The notes beneath the pieces were generated by a model. The model saw only the letters and a list, made by a program, of their open reading frames with translations. It had not been told where the DNA came from and searched no databases. A DNA stretch of 31,284 nucleotides from a bacterium. GTDB taxonomy: Bacteria; Chloroflexota; Dormibacteria; UBA8260; Bog-877. The stretch covers positions 1-31,284 of the forward strand of contig JAKABA010000029.1 in assembly GCA_021802115.1 (NCBI GenBank), given 5' to 3'. Position numbers and translations under genes: made by a program. Positions 1 to 7,667 of the stretch are shown piece after piece (the first letter of the stretch is position 1; the number at the start of each line of letters is the position of its first letter).

Positions 1-1
1 G

Positions 2-316
2 ATCGGCGAGACCCTGACCGGTATCTCCAAGGAGGTTGGCGATGTGGGCATGGCGGTGGAGCGGGCTCAGGAGAAGACCCGGGAGATGCAGGCCCGGGCC
101 GCCGCCGTCGACCAGCTCATCGACACCGGGACACTTGGTACCCTAGGCTCCTCCGACGGAGATGACATCGATCGGCAACTCCGCCAGGGACTCACCGAAC
201 AGGCGGTGGAGGCACAGTTGACAAACTTGCGCCAGGAGCTCCTGGACGGGCCATCCGCTACGCCGCGGATCGGCCCGGCGGGATCTTCGGGGGCACATTC
301 GGAAGAGGGAGGCTAA
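2..316 (+). CDS. pspA: PspA/IM30 family envelope-stress protein, C-terminal part (5' end outside window)
   Basis: The frame is open from the first bases of the window and ends in TAA, giving 104 residues of a C-terminus. Its pattern (a GxTLTGISKEVGDVG stretch, then MAVERAQEKTREMQARAAA, then an acidic GDDIDRQL stretch and a final short helix) matches the last coiled-coil helices of actinobacterial-type PspA. PspA/IM30 proteins form ESCRT-III-like oligomers on the inner face of the cytoplasmic membrane and protect it under stress; that is family knowledge. The GTG at 44 lies inside a conserved helix, so it is an unlikely start and the gene surely begins upstream. The next gene starts 4 bases after its stop, so the two are probably co-transcribed. 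Confidence 0.75.
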   Translation: MGETLTGISKEVGDVGMAVERAQEKTREMQARAAAVDQLIDTGTLGTLGSSDGDDIDRQLRQGLTEQAVEAQLTNLRQELLDGPSATPRIGPAGSSGAHSEEGG

Positions 317-320
317 GGGA

Positions 321-581
321 ATGCTGCACCTGATCGCGTTCATCGTCATCGGCGTGGTGATCGGCGCTCTGTTCGTCAGGCAGTCACGGGGCGCCGCCGC
401 CTCGATCCGGGTGATCGCTGGTCTGGCCGGCAGCCTGATAGGAGGCTACGTGTCACTGGGGATCCTGGGCGAGGGGCACATCCGCGGCAAGTACGGCAGC
501 CTGGTGATCGCCATCATCCTCGCCCTGATCCTCTCCGCTTTGGCAACCCGCATCTCCCAGCCCTCCTCGGCCCGCCGCTGA
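321..581 (+). CDS. GlsB/YeaQ/YmgE family small membrane protein (transglycosylase-associated family)
   Basis: The product has 86 residues and three hydrophobic segments: about residues 2-19 (LIAFIVIGVVIGALFV), 30-50 (VIAGLAGSLIGGYVSLGIL) and 58-77 (SLVIAIILALILSALA). The glycine-rich GxxGALF and GGYVSLG patterns are typical of the transglycosylase-associated family, whose members are small stress-induced inner-membrane proteins of unknown biochemical role. The ATG follows a GGGAGGCTAAGGGA stretch that can serve as ribosome binding site. It sits 4 bases behind the pspA-like gene, and the pairing fits an envelope-stress operon. The family name does not mean it is a transglycosylase. Confidence 0.75.
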   Translation: MLHLIAFIVIGVVIGALFVRQSRGAAASIRVIAGLAGSLIGGYVSLGILGEGHIRGKYGSLVIAIILALILSALATRISQPSSARR

Positions 582-598
582 CCAAGGGTCGGTCAGCG
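576..598. terminator. Hairpin between convergent genes, likely bidirectional terminator
   Basis: CGCTGACC and GGTCAGCG form a perfect 8-bp stem around a 7-base loop (AAGGGTC). The left arm contains the stop codon of the upstream + strand gene and the right arm lies 4 bases from the stop of ribF on the other strand. No T-run follows on either side, so it may be a factor-assisted or simple stem-loop terminator. Confidence 0.55.
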
Positions 599-601
599 CG
601 C

Positions 602-1549
602 TCAGCCCGGCAGGCTTAGAAGGTATTCGCGGGCAGCCTCGACGTCTCGGGAGATCTGGGCCACCAGCTCGGCCTCGGTGCCGAAGACGGCCTGATCACG
701 AAGGCGGCTCAGGATCTGGACCTCGAGCGTCTGGCCGTACAGCGACCCGGGATCCTGGAGGCAGTGGACCTCCAGGGTCCTGGGACCGGGACCGTACTGT
801 GGCCTGGTGCCGATGCTGCCCACCGCCGGCAGCAGCTCGATCCCGGCGGCCCTCGCCCGCATCACGTAGACCCCGTCCGGAGGCAGGGCCTGGCCCTCCG
901 CCCAGCGCAGATTGGCTGTTGCAAAGCCCAGCCTTCGGCCCCTCTCCTCACCGTGCTCCACCTCGCCCAGGATGGTGAAGGGGTGCCCCAGCAGGACCTT
1001 TGCCTCCTCCAGCCGTCCCTCCTGGAGCAGCTGGCGGATGGCACTGCTGCTGACCTCTCGCCCCCCCACCATGACCGGCGCCACCACCTCGAGCGCCAGG
1101 CCCTCCTGCTCGCAGTAGCTCTGCAGGAAGGAGAGCCGACCGCTGCCGCCGCGGCCGATGGAGAACCGCGGCCCGGCCACGATCGCGGTCAGCCGGTAGC
1201 GGGAGCGCAATCGGTTGAGGAAGTCGTCGGGCTCCAGCGACCGCAGGTGCTCGTCGAACGGCAGGACCAGGAGCCGGTCGACCCCCAGCGCACCCAGGAG
1301 CCGCCGCCTCATCTCTGGGGGGCTGAGCAGGGGGATCGGATCCGCACCGCCCAGCACGATCCGCGGATGGGGGATGAAGGTGGCGGCGAGAACCAGGCCC
1401 TGGGCGCGATCGGCGTGGCGGCGGGCAGCCGCCAGCAGCGCCTGGTGGCCCAGGTGGACGCCGTCGAAGTTGCCGATCACCAGCACGTGGGCGTCATCCT
1501 CGAGAGCCCCGAGGGCAAGCGGCATGCCGAAGTCGGCGCGCATGGTCAT
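602..1549 (-). CDS. ribF: Bifunctional riboflavin kinase / FAD synthetase
   Basis: The 315-residue protein converts riboflavin to FMN and then to FAD in the cytoplasm. The N-terminal adenylyltransferase domain carries the nucleotide-binding motif GNFDGVHLGH (residues 26-35) and a later VSSSAIRQLLQEG stretch. The C-terminal kinase domain shows GRRLGFATANL (usually PTANL), DGVYVMRA, GTRPxYG and the LEVHCLxDPxxLYG motif. The frame is open further upstream, but that part overlaps truB. The paired ATG codons at 1549 and 1543 lie 23-29 bases after the truB stop and give a family-typical length. It is the last gene of the rimP-nusA-infB operon, the usual place beside truB. Confidence 0.93.
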   Translation of the reverse strand: MTMRADFGMPLALGALEDDAHVLVIGNFDGVHLGHQALLAAARRHADRAQGLVLAATFIPHPRIVLGGADPIPLLSPPEMRRRLLGALGVDRLLVLPFDEHLRSLEPDDFLNRLRSRYRLTAIVAGPRFSIGRGGSGRLSFLQSYCEQEGLALEVVAPVMVGGREVSSSAIRQLLQEGRLEEAKVLLGHPFTILGEVEHGEERGRRLGFATANLRWAEGQALPPDGVYVMRARAAGIELLPAVGSIGTRPQYGPGPRTLEVHCLQDPGSLYGQTLEVQILSRLRDQAVFGTEAELVAQISRDVEAAREYLLSLPG

Positions 1550-1571
1550 GGGCCTACCGAGACCGCCTGGA

Positions 1572-2543
1572 TCAGCCGCCCAGCGGCAGCAGGACCTTGG
1601 TCGGCCTGAACCGCATCCCCACCAGCTCTCCGATCGCCAGCAGCCGCCCATCCGCCCCGTGGGCACGCACCTCCCACGGCTCACCCGCAGCCGCCTGGGG
1701 TAGCCCGTGGGGCAACCGTTGCACCCACACCCCCTGGCCCCGCTGGACGGCCTGCGCCGAGCTCGCCAGCAGCTCCAGCCGGGGCAGGTCCTGGACCACC
1801 ACCTCAGGGGACAGCAGCAGGCTGCGAGGATCGGGTGAGTTGGCGAGTTCGTCGAGGCTCACCGCGTCCGCCAGCTTGAAGGGCCCGTACTCGGTCCGCT
1901 CGAGCCATGCCAGCACCCCGCCGACCTCCAACCGTTCGCCCAGGTCGGTCGCCAGGACCCTGAGGTAGGTGCCCTTGCCGCAGACCACCTCCACCTCGGC
2001 CTCCGCCACCACCCCGGGGGTGAACCGGCGCAGTCGGATCTCCTTGATCTCCGCGGTGCGGGCCTTGCGTTCCACGGTCACCCCCTGGCGCGCGAGTTCG
2101 TAGAGGTGCTTGCCCTGGTGGCGCACCGCCGAGTGCATCGGAGGGATCTGCTGGATCAGGCCCACGAAGTGGGTGAGGGCTTCAGCCACTGCGGCCTCCG
2201 TGAGGTGGGCCGCCGACGCCACCTGGCGGACCTCTCCCTCCAGGTCCCCGGTGTCACTGACCTCCCCCAGCCGCAGACGGGCGTGGTACGTCTTGGTCTG
2301 GCGCAGGATGTGGTCCACCAGCCTGGTCGCCCTGCCCACGCATAGCGGCAGCACCCCCGAGGCGGCGGGGTCGAGCGTGCCCGCATGGCCGACGTGACGC
2401 TCCTGAAGCGCCTGGCGCGCCACCCTGATCGCGGCAAACGAGGTGATCCCCTCCGGCTTGGCCAGGTTGAGGACCCCCGTCACCTGCGGTCCCTCTTTGT
2501 CCCGGCGCAGGGGGTTAGCCACGGTCCTGGACGGTGCGCTCAT
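1572..2543 (-). CDS. truB: tRNA pseudouridine(55) synthase
   Basis: TruB makes pseudouridine 55 in the T-loop of nearly all tRNAs. The protein has 323 residues. The catalytic motif GHAGTLDPAASGVLPLCVG is at residues 52-70, with Asp58 as the expected nucleophile. KTYHARLRLGxVSDTGDLEG and CGKGTYLRVLATDLGERL are further conserved blocks, and a short PUA-like C-terminal region follows. The ATG overlaps the stop of nrnA as ATGA, which supports this start and suggests translational coupling. The first 20 residues (MSAPSRTVANPLRRDKEGPQ) precede the conserved region and may be a short extension. Confidence 0.95.
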   Translation of the reverse strand: MSAPSRTVANPLRRDKEGPQVTGVLNLAKPEGITSFAAIRVARQALQERHVGHAGTLDPAASGVLPLCVGRATRLVDHILRQTKTYHARLRLGEVSDTGDLEGEVRQVASAAHLTEAAVAEALTHFVGLIQQIPPMHSAVRHQGKHLYELARQGVTVERKARTAEIKEIRLRRFTPGVVAEAEVEVVCGKGTYLRVLATDLGERLEVGGVLAWLERTEYGPFKLADAVSLDELANSPDPRSLLLSPEVVVQDLPRLELLASSAQAVQRGQGVWVQRLPHGLPQAAAGEPWEVRAHGADGRLLAIGELVGMRFRPTKVLLPLGG

Positions 2544-3514
2544 GACCTGTTCCCGGCAAGTGCGGCCCGCGCCTTGGCTAGGATCAGCTGCTCCAGCTCC
2601 GGCAGGGCCATCTCCACCTCAGCACCCGCCGCCCGCAGATGACCGCCACCGCCGACATCCGCGACCAGGGTGTAGGCGGCCAGGTCGCCACGGGTGCGCA
2701 CGCTCACCTTGGTGAGATTCGCCTGCTCCTGCTTGAAGAGCAGTGCGCACTCCATGGTATCCAGCGACTGCAGCAGATCGATGATGCCCTCGGTCTCCTC
2801 CATCCGCGCCCCGGTCTCCTCCAACATCTCGGTCGTCACCTCGCTCCAGGTGAGACGGCCGTCCAGCTCGTAGCGGGCGGCGGCGCACGACGCCGCCTGC
2901 AGACGCAAGGTGGTCTGGGGACGCGACTTGTAGCTCTTAAGCGCCACGAAGGCCACGTCCGCGCCGAGGTCGGCCAGCTCCGCCCCGAGGTGGAGCACAT
3001 GGGCGGTGGTGTTGTCGTGCCGGAACCCGCCGGTGTCGGTGAAGATGGCGGCGTAGAGGTTGGTCGCGGCCTCAGGCCCAATCCGGGCACCCCAGAGGCG
3101 CAGCACGTCGTAGATGATGACCCCGGTGGCGGCAGCCTCCCGGTCCACGATGGCGAGGTCGCCGAAGCCGTCGTTGCTGGCGTGGTGGTCGAAGAGGATG
3201 GTGAGCGGGGCGCGCTCGATCCTCGGCCTGAGGTTGCCGAACCGGCCGGGGCTGCCGGCGTCGAAGGCGATCGCCACCGCATCGTCCGGCGCCGGGTCGC
3301 GGTTCACGGTGGCGTAGCCGGGCAGGTAGGCGAGATTCAACGGCAGCGGATCGGGCGCCCACACACTGACCCGGCGCCCCATGCCCTTCAGGTAGTCGGC
3401 AAACGCCAGGGCCGACCCCAGCGAGTCCGCATCGGCATCCTTGTGGGCGACGCAGAGGAAGTCCTGGTTGGAGCGGATCACCTCGTCGATTCGCCGCAGC
3501 GTCTCAATCTCCAC
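2540..3514 (-). CDS. nrnA: DHH/DHHA1 phosphoesterase, NrnA-type oligoribonuclease / pAp phosphatase
   Basis: The 324-residue protein belongs to the DHH family that degrades short oligoribonucleotides and dephosphorylates 3'-phosphoadenosine 5'-phosphate with Mn2+. The first metal motif is HKDADADSLGS (residues 24-34), the DHH motif is at 109-111 (LFDHHASND), TDTGGFRHDNT follows near residue 160, and the DHHA1 motif GGGGHLRAAGAE is near the C-terminus. It starts at GTG with a clear AGGGGAGGGA ribosome binding site and overlaps the end of rbfA by 11 bases. A DHH gene between rbfA and truB is a common arrangement in Gram-positive-type genomes. Confidence 0.9.
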   Translation of the reverse strand: MEIETLRRIDEVIRSNQDFLCVAHKDADADSLGSALAFADYLKGMGRRVSVWAPDPLPLNLAYLPGYATVNRDPAPDDAVAIAFDAGSPGRFGNLRPRIERAPLTILFDHHASNDGFGDLAIVDREAAATGVIIYDVLRLWGARIGPEAATNLYAAIFTDTGGFRHDNTTAHVLHLGAELADLGADVAFVALKSYKSRPQTTLRLQAASCAAARYELDGRLTWSEVTTEMLEETGARMEETEGIIDLLQSLDTMECALLFKQEQANLTKVSVRTRGDLAAYTLVADVGGGGHLRAAGAEVEMALPELEQLILAKARAALAGNRS

Positions 3515-3905
3515 TGGGATCCCTCCCCTGTTCCAGCTGATCGAGGATCACCGCGACCCTCACCCCGTAGGCGATCGAGTCGTCAAGGCGGAAGTTGAGC
3601 CGGGGCACCCGCCTAAGGTTCTCCAACCGCGAGCCGAGCAGATGCCGAAGGTACCCCTCCATCCCCTGGAGCGTCTTGAGGGACGCCTCGCGACGCCTGT
3701 CGTCGCCGAGCGAGCTCACCTTCACCTTGGCCTCGGAGAGATCACGCGCACACTCGACGCCGATCACGGTCACCATCTGCAGGCGCGGGTCCTTCACGTC
3801 GTGGGCCAGCGCCAGCGCCAGCTCCTGCAGCAATTGGGCATTCAGCCGCTCCATCCGGTGGGGGTTGGCGGAATCGCGAGTCACGAACGGTCCATCCTCG
3901 AGCAT
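3504..3905 (-). CDS. rbfA: 30S ribosome-binding factor A
   Basis: RbfA binds the 30S subunit and helps maturation of the 16S rRNA 5' end. The 133-residue protein shows the KH-like fold sequence: LNAQLLQELALALAHDVKDPRL, VTVIGVECARDLSEAKVKVS, then RHLLGSRLENLRRVPRLNFRLDDS and a short tail. The ATG at 3905 gives a product of normal length but has no clear ribosome binding site; GTG or ATG codons up to 51 bases further in are alternatives. The frame is open much further upstream, but that region is infB. The gap from infB is 40 bases. Confidence 0.9.
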   Translation of the reverse strand: MLEDGPFVTRDSANPHRMERLNAQLLQELALALAHDVKDPRLQMVTVIGVECARDLSEAKVKVSSLGDDRRREASLKTLQGMEGYLRHLLGSRLENLRRVPRLNFRLDDSIAYGVRVAVILDQLEQGRDPSGD

Positions 3906-3945
3906 CGCAACGGGTGACGAGGCCCGGCTGCGCCACTCACTATGG

Positions 3946-5715
3946 TCAGCGATTTCGCTGCTGCACCACGTAGCTCTCGAGGATGTCGCCCTCGAGAAAG
4001 TCCTGATAGCCACCGAGGTCGACTCCGCACTCGTAGCCCTGCGCCACCTCGCGGACGTCGTCCTTGAAGCGCCGCAGAGACTCGATGCGGGCACGCTGCA
4101 CCTCCCTGCCGTCACGCATGACCGCCACCGTCGAACCCCGGCTGATCTTGCCGTCGGTGACCTGACAGCCCGCGATGACGCCGCTGCGGGGCACCCGGAT
4201 GCGGGCCTTGACCTCCGCCCTGCCCTCGAAGACCTCCTCGAAGGTGGGCTCGTGGAGCCCGCGGATCGCCTTCTCGATGTCCTCGGTGATCTGGTAGACC
4301 ACGTCATACGTGCGCACGTCGATCCCCTGCTTCTCGGCCGCCACCTTGGCGTTGGCGTCGGGGCGCACGTTGAACCCGACCACGATGGCGTTGGCGGCCG
4401 CGGCCAGGTCGACATCCGCGACCGTGATCGGCCCCACCCCTTCGTACACCAGCCGCAGCCGCACCAGCGGGTCCGCGAACTTGAGGAGCGCGGAACGGAG
4501 CGCCTCCAGCGCTCCCTGGGTGTCCGACTTGACCACCAGGTCGAGATCCCGCACGCTCTGGTCGCTCTGCCGGCTCAGTTCGGCCAGGCTGACCTTGGGA
4601 GCCTCGGCCCGCCCGGAGCGCTGGGCCAAGAGGGTGGCGGCGGCTCTCGCCTTCGCCTCCTTCTCGGACGGGACCACCTCCAAACGGTCGCCGGCGGTCA
4701 CCACCTCGGGAAGACCCACAACCTGGACCGGCAGCCCGGGGCCGCAGCTCTCCACGCGCTGGCCCCGGTCGTCCACCAGCGCCCGCACCCGGCCCGCCAC
4801 CGGTCCGACCACGAAGTGATCCTGCACCCTGAGGGTTCCCTCCTGGACCAGCACCGACGCCACCGGGCCCCTGCCCTTGTCCATCTGGGAGTCGATGATG
4901 GTGGCCTCCGCGGGCCGGTCCGGGTTGGCTCGCGGTTCGTGCAGGTCGGTGACCAGAAGGATCATCTCCAGGAGGTGGTCGAGCCCCTCGCCGGTCTTGG
5001 CCGACACCGGCACGGAGACCACATCGCCACCGAAGTCCTCCACGACCACTCCCCGCTCCGCCAGCTGCTGCTTGACCCGATCCGGGTTGGCGTCCTCCAG
5101 GTCGATCTTGTTGATCGCGACGAGGATCGGGACCCCGGCGTTCTGGACGTGCTGGATCGCCTCGGCGGTCTGGGGCATGACCCCGTCGTTGGCCGCCACC
5201 ACCAAGACCGCCAGATCGGTGATGTTGGCCCCCCGGGCCCGCATCGCGGTGAACGCCTCGTGGCCCGGGGTGTCGATGAAGGTGATCTCGCGACCCTGGC
5301 GCCGCACCACCGAGGCGCCGATGCTCTGAGTGATGCCGCCCGCCTCTCCACCGGCCACATTGGTCTCCCGGATGGCGTCGAGGAGGCTGGTCTTGCCATG
5401 GTCCACATGACCGAGCACGGTCACCACCGGAGGGCGTGGCCGCAACTGGCCCGAGGCCGAGTCCTGCTTGAACTGCTCGCGCTCCGAGAAGCGCTCAACC
5501 TGAGCCTGGGGCGCCGCCTCCGGCGCCGCGATCTCGACGTCCAGCTGTTCCGCCACCAGCCGCGCGGTGCCCAGGTCCAGGGACTGGTTGATGGTCGCCA
5601 GGATCCGATGCTGGAGCAGGATCTTGGAGACCTCGGCCGGGGAGACCCCGAGTGCTTCGGCGAAGGACTTGACGGTCAGGTTTTGCGGCAGCTCGACCTG
5701 CTTGACCTTGGCTAT
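3946..5715 (-). CDS. infB: Translation initiation factor IF-2 (apparent AUA start)
   Basis: IF-2 is the GTPase that places initiator tRNA on the 30S subunit and joins the 50S. One IF2_N domain (VELPQNLTVKSFAEALGV) is followed directly by the G domain with GHVDHGKT (G1, residues 102-109), DTPGHEAF (G3) and NKID (G4), then domains II-IV. At about 589 residues it is a short form, without the long N-terminal region of enterobacterial IF-2. Start choice: the only usual start codon in frame is GTG at 5868, which would place 153 bases inside ylxR and add unconserved sequence. A perfect AGGAGG (5723-5728) stands 7 bases before an ATA codon (5713-5715) that overlaps the ylxR stop as ATAG, exactly where IF2_N proteins normally have Met-Ala-Lys. 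I therefore place the start at ATA; the gene identity is certain, the start is inference. Confidence 0.93.
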   Translation of the reverse strand: MAKVKQVELPQNLTVKSFAEALGVSPAEVSKILLQHRILATINQSLDLGTARLVAEQLDVEIAAPEAAPQAQVERFSEREQFKQDSASGQLRPRPPVVTVLGHVDHGKTSLLDAIRETNVAGGEAGGITQSIGASVVRRQGREITFIDTPGHEAFTAMRARGANITDLAVLVVAANDGVMPQTAEAIQHVQNAGVPILVAINKIDLEDANPDRVKQQLAERGVVVEDFGGDVVSVPVSAKTGEGLDHLLEMILLVTDLHEPRANPDRPAEATIIDSQMDKGRGPVASVLVQEGTLRVQDHFVVGPVAGRVRALVDDRGQRVESCGPGLPVQVVGLPEVVTAGDRLEVVPSEKEAKARAAATLLAQRSGRAEAPKVSLAELSRQSDQSVRDLDLVVKSDTQGALEALRSALLKFADPLVRLRLVYEGVGPITVADVDLAAAANAIVVGFNVRPDANAKVAAEKQGIDVRTYDVVYQITEDIEKAIRGLHEPTFEEVFEGRAEVKARIRVPRSGVIAGCQVTDGKISRGSTVAVMRDGREVQRARIESLRRFKDDVREVAQGYECGVDLGGYQDFLEGDILESYVVQQRNR

Positions 5716-6020
5716 CTGGGTTCCTCCTGCTCTGCTGCGCCGCTCCCCCGGGCTGAATTGGCAATGATACCCGCCAGAGCATCGCCAAGGCGGCTCTGAT
5801 CGAGGTCGGCGGAGGGAGAGCGCAGGGTCCGCTGGAACCCGCGCTGCCTCACGGCTGCCCGCCAGCACTCCATCTTGGCACAGATGTAGGCGCCGCGTCC
5901 CGGCGAGCGCAAGGGACCGGAGTCGAGCTCGACGCGGCCCCCAACCAGGTGGAAGCGCACCAGCTCCGACTGCGGCCGGCGGCGCCGACAGCCCAGGCAG
6001 CTCCGGATGGGGTCACTCAG
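5712..6020 (-). CDS. ylxR: YlxR/RnpM family RNA-binding protein (apparent CUG start)
   Basis: The 102-residue product carries the YlxR signature SCLGCRRRRPQSELVRF near its N-terminus, then GRGAYICAKMECWRAAVRQRGFQRTL. YlxR (RnpM) binds RNA and in Bacillus has been linked to RNase P; the gene usually lies between nusA and infB, as here. No ATG, GTG or TTG precedes the conserved CxxC in a sensible place. The frame is open back to 6260, but that part overlaps nusA. The only start that respects the conserved N-terminus and operon layout is CTG at 6020, overlapping the nusA stop as CTGA. The C-terminal half beyond residue 70 is less conserved. The stop TAG overlaps the proposed infB start. Confidence 0.85.
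   Translation of the reverse strand: MSDPIRSCLGCRRRRPQSELVRFHLVGGRVELDSGPLRSPGRGAYICAKMECWRAAVRQRGFQRTLRSPSADLDQSRLGDALAGIIANSARGSGAAEQEEPR
5723..5728 (-). promoter_or_regulatory. Strong Shine-Dalgarno AGGAGG that fixes the infB start
   Basis: On the minus strand AGGAGG is followed by AACCCAG and then ATA GCC AAG. It lies inside the last codons of ylxR. No ATG, GTG or TTG occurs in the infB frame within a usable distance, so this site argues for initiation at the ATA codon. Confidence 0.6.
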
Positions 6021-7093
6021 GCGTGGCCGCCCTCGCCGGAGGCTGCTGACCTGGGCCCATCCTGGGCGTGGATGTCGATCCGCCAACCGGTGAGCCGGGC
6101 CGCCAGCCGGGCGTTCTGACCCTCGCGCCCGATGGCCAGCGACAGCACCTCCGCAGCCACGGTCACCGTGGCCCGGTGCGACTCCTCGTCGATCTTGACC
6201 GTCAGCACCGGAGCCGGGGCCAGCGCCCGGGCGACGAACTCCGCCGGATCTGGGGCCCACTCCAAGATGTCCACCCTCTCCCCCGCCAGCTGGTCGACCA
6301 CCGTGCGGATTCTGACCCCGCGGAGGCCAATCAGGGCCCCCTTGGCGTCGACCTCGGGACGCTGGGATTCCACCGCCACCTTGGCCCGCTCGCCCGCCTC
6401 CCGGGCGATCGCCCGCACCGAGACGATGCCCTCGGCCAGCTCGGGCACCTCAGCCTCCAACAGCCTTCTCAGCAACAACGGGCTGGTGCGCGAGGCCCGG
6501 ACGTGGAGATACTCCCCGCCCGCCGCCCGCCGGGCCTCCATCAGGACGACCTTGAGGTGCTGGCCACGGCGGAGCCGCTCCCCGGGGATCTGGTCCATCG
6601 GGGCCAGCACGGCCTGCAGCTCGCCGGTGCGGAGGTACCAAATGCCCTGGTCCAGCCGCTCCACGATGGCGTCCACCAGCTGGCCTCGCTGCTCCTCGGC
6701 CTCGCCCACCAGCTTCCGCTCCCGCACCTCCCGCACCAGGCGGGAGATCCGGGCGCGGGTCAGCCGCGACACCCGGCGCAGGACCTCTGGCGGGAGCTCC
6801 GCCAGCGGCATGGCCAAAGCCGCGACCTCGGCCACCGCGGGTGCACCAATGACCGCATCCGGCTCTGGCTCCCGGGCCTCCTGGCTGCCCACGGCCACCA
6901 GGAGGGCGCCGTCGGGCTGCCCGAAGCTCGCGGTGACCGTCGGCTCCCACCCCCGCTCCTCGAACCACGCCTGGCGGACGCAGCCCGCGACCACATCCAG
7001 CAGTGCCTCGGCCGAGACCTCGGAGGCGGCCTGGATCGAACGCAGGGAGTCGCCGAGCGAGGAATCCGGTGCCAGCGCTCGCTGGGAGCTCAC
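6017..7093 (-). CDS. nusA: Transcription termination/antitermination factor NusA
   Basis: NusA binds RNA polymerase and nascent RNA and controls pausing, termination and antitermination. The 358-residue protein has the N-terminal polymerase-binding domain (about 15-115), an S1 domain (about 120-190), and two KH domains. KH1 contains LRASRTSPLLLRRLLEAEVPEL and the GLRG loop; here the usual DPVGACVGxRG reads DAKGALIGLRG. KH2 contains LAIGREGQNARLAARLTGWRIDI. There is no acidic C-terminal repeat region, as in Gram-positive NusA. The GTG start overlaps the rimP stop as GTGA. Confidence 0.95.
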   Translation of the reverse strand: MSSQRALAPDSSLGDSLRSIQAASEVSAEALLDVVAGCVRQAWFEERGWEPTVTASFGQPDGALLVAVGSQEAREPEPDAVIGAPAVAEVAALAMPLAELPPEVLRRVSRLTRARISRLVREVRERKLVGEAEEQRGQLVDAIVERLDQGIWYLRTGELQAVLAPMDQIPGERLRRGQHLKVVLMEARRAAGGEYLHVRASRTSPLLLRRLLEAEVPELAEGIVSVRAIAREAGERAKVAVESQRPEVDAKGALIGLRGVRIRTVVDQLAGERVDILEWAPDPAEFVARALAPAPVLTVKIDEESHRATVTVAAEVLSLAIGREGQNARLAARLTGWRIDIHAQDGPRSAASGEGGHA

Positions 7094-7578
7094 AGGTCCA
7101 CCACCACCTGGGCCCGGCGAATCAACGAGCGCGGCACGCTGGTCGGCACCAGCCGGCCGCTGCGCGAGCGCCGGGAGACCAGCCCCAGCTCCGTGGCGGA
7201 GATCGAGACCAGCCTTCCCTCCACGACCTGCTCGCTGGCGTCGTTGGCTAGGTGGACCCTGATCCGGTGCCCGATGGCGGCCTGGTAGTCCGCCTCCTCG
7301 TGCAGCTGCCGCTCCGCTCCCGGCGACGACACCTCCAGGTTATAGGGGCCGGGGGTGAGTGACTCATGCTGATCCAGCACCTCCGAGGCCAGTTCGCTGG
7401 CCCTCCCGCAGTCGTCGAGGGTGACCCCGCCCGCGCGATCTACGGTCAGGCGCAGCACCGAGGTGCGCCGACTGGGGTGCCAGCTCACGTCGACCAGGGT
7501 GATCCCGGCTCGAGCCAGGACCGGCCCCACCAGCTCGCGCGCCAACTCCTCCAGAGGATGCTCGGGCATCGAATACAC
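7090..7578 (-). CDS. rimP: Ribosome maturation factor RimP
   Basis: RimP assists late assembly of the 30S subunit. The product has up to 162 residues with the family pattern: an N-terminal alpha/beta domain (LVDVSWHPSRRTSVLRLTVDRAGGVTLDDC), the NLEVSSPGAERQL motif, and a C-terminal SH3-like barrel (VEGRLVSISATELGLV). Two starts are possible, GTG at 7578 and ATG at 7569; the GGCAGG upstream suits either poorly. It is the first gene of the rimP-ribF operon. In the 89 bases between it and the secDF stop, a TAGAAT (minus strand, 7649-7654) could be a -10 box, without a good -35. Confidence 0.93.
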   Translation of the reverse strand: MYSMPEHPLEELARELVGPVLARAGITLVDVSWHPSRRTSVLRLTVDRAGGVTLDDCGRASELASEVLDQHESLTPGPYNLEVSSPGAERQLHEEADYQAAIGHRIRVHLANDASEQVVEGRLVSISATELGLVSRRSRSGRLVPTSVPRSLIRRAQVVVDL

Positions 7579-7667
7579 AACCTGCCTTCGTGGCGCGAGG
7601 AAGGGCTCTCCCGTTCAGACGAGATCCGTGGGCCGCCTCCAGCTCCTGATTCTAAGTCGAGCGGACC

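Noticed and set aside
764..1609. Long plus-strand frames opposite ribF, infB, nusA, secDF and ruvB
   Set aside because: They are antisense shadows of well-conserved genes, with His/Gln/Arg-rich translations and no family motifs.
5716..5868. GTG 5868 as the infB start
   Set aside because: It would overlap half of ylxR, adds residues unlike any IF-2 N-terminus, and ignores the AGGAGG placed before the ATA codon.
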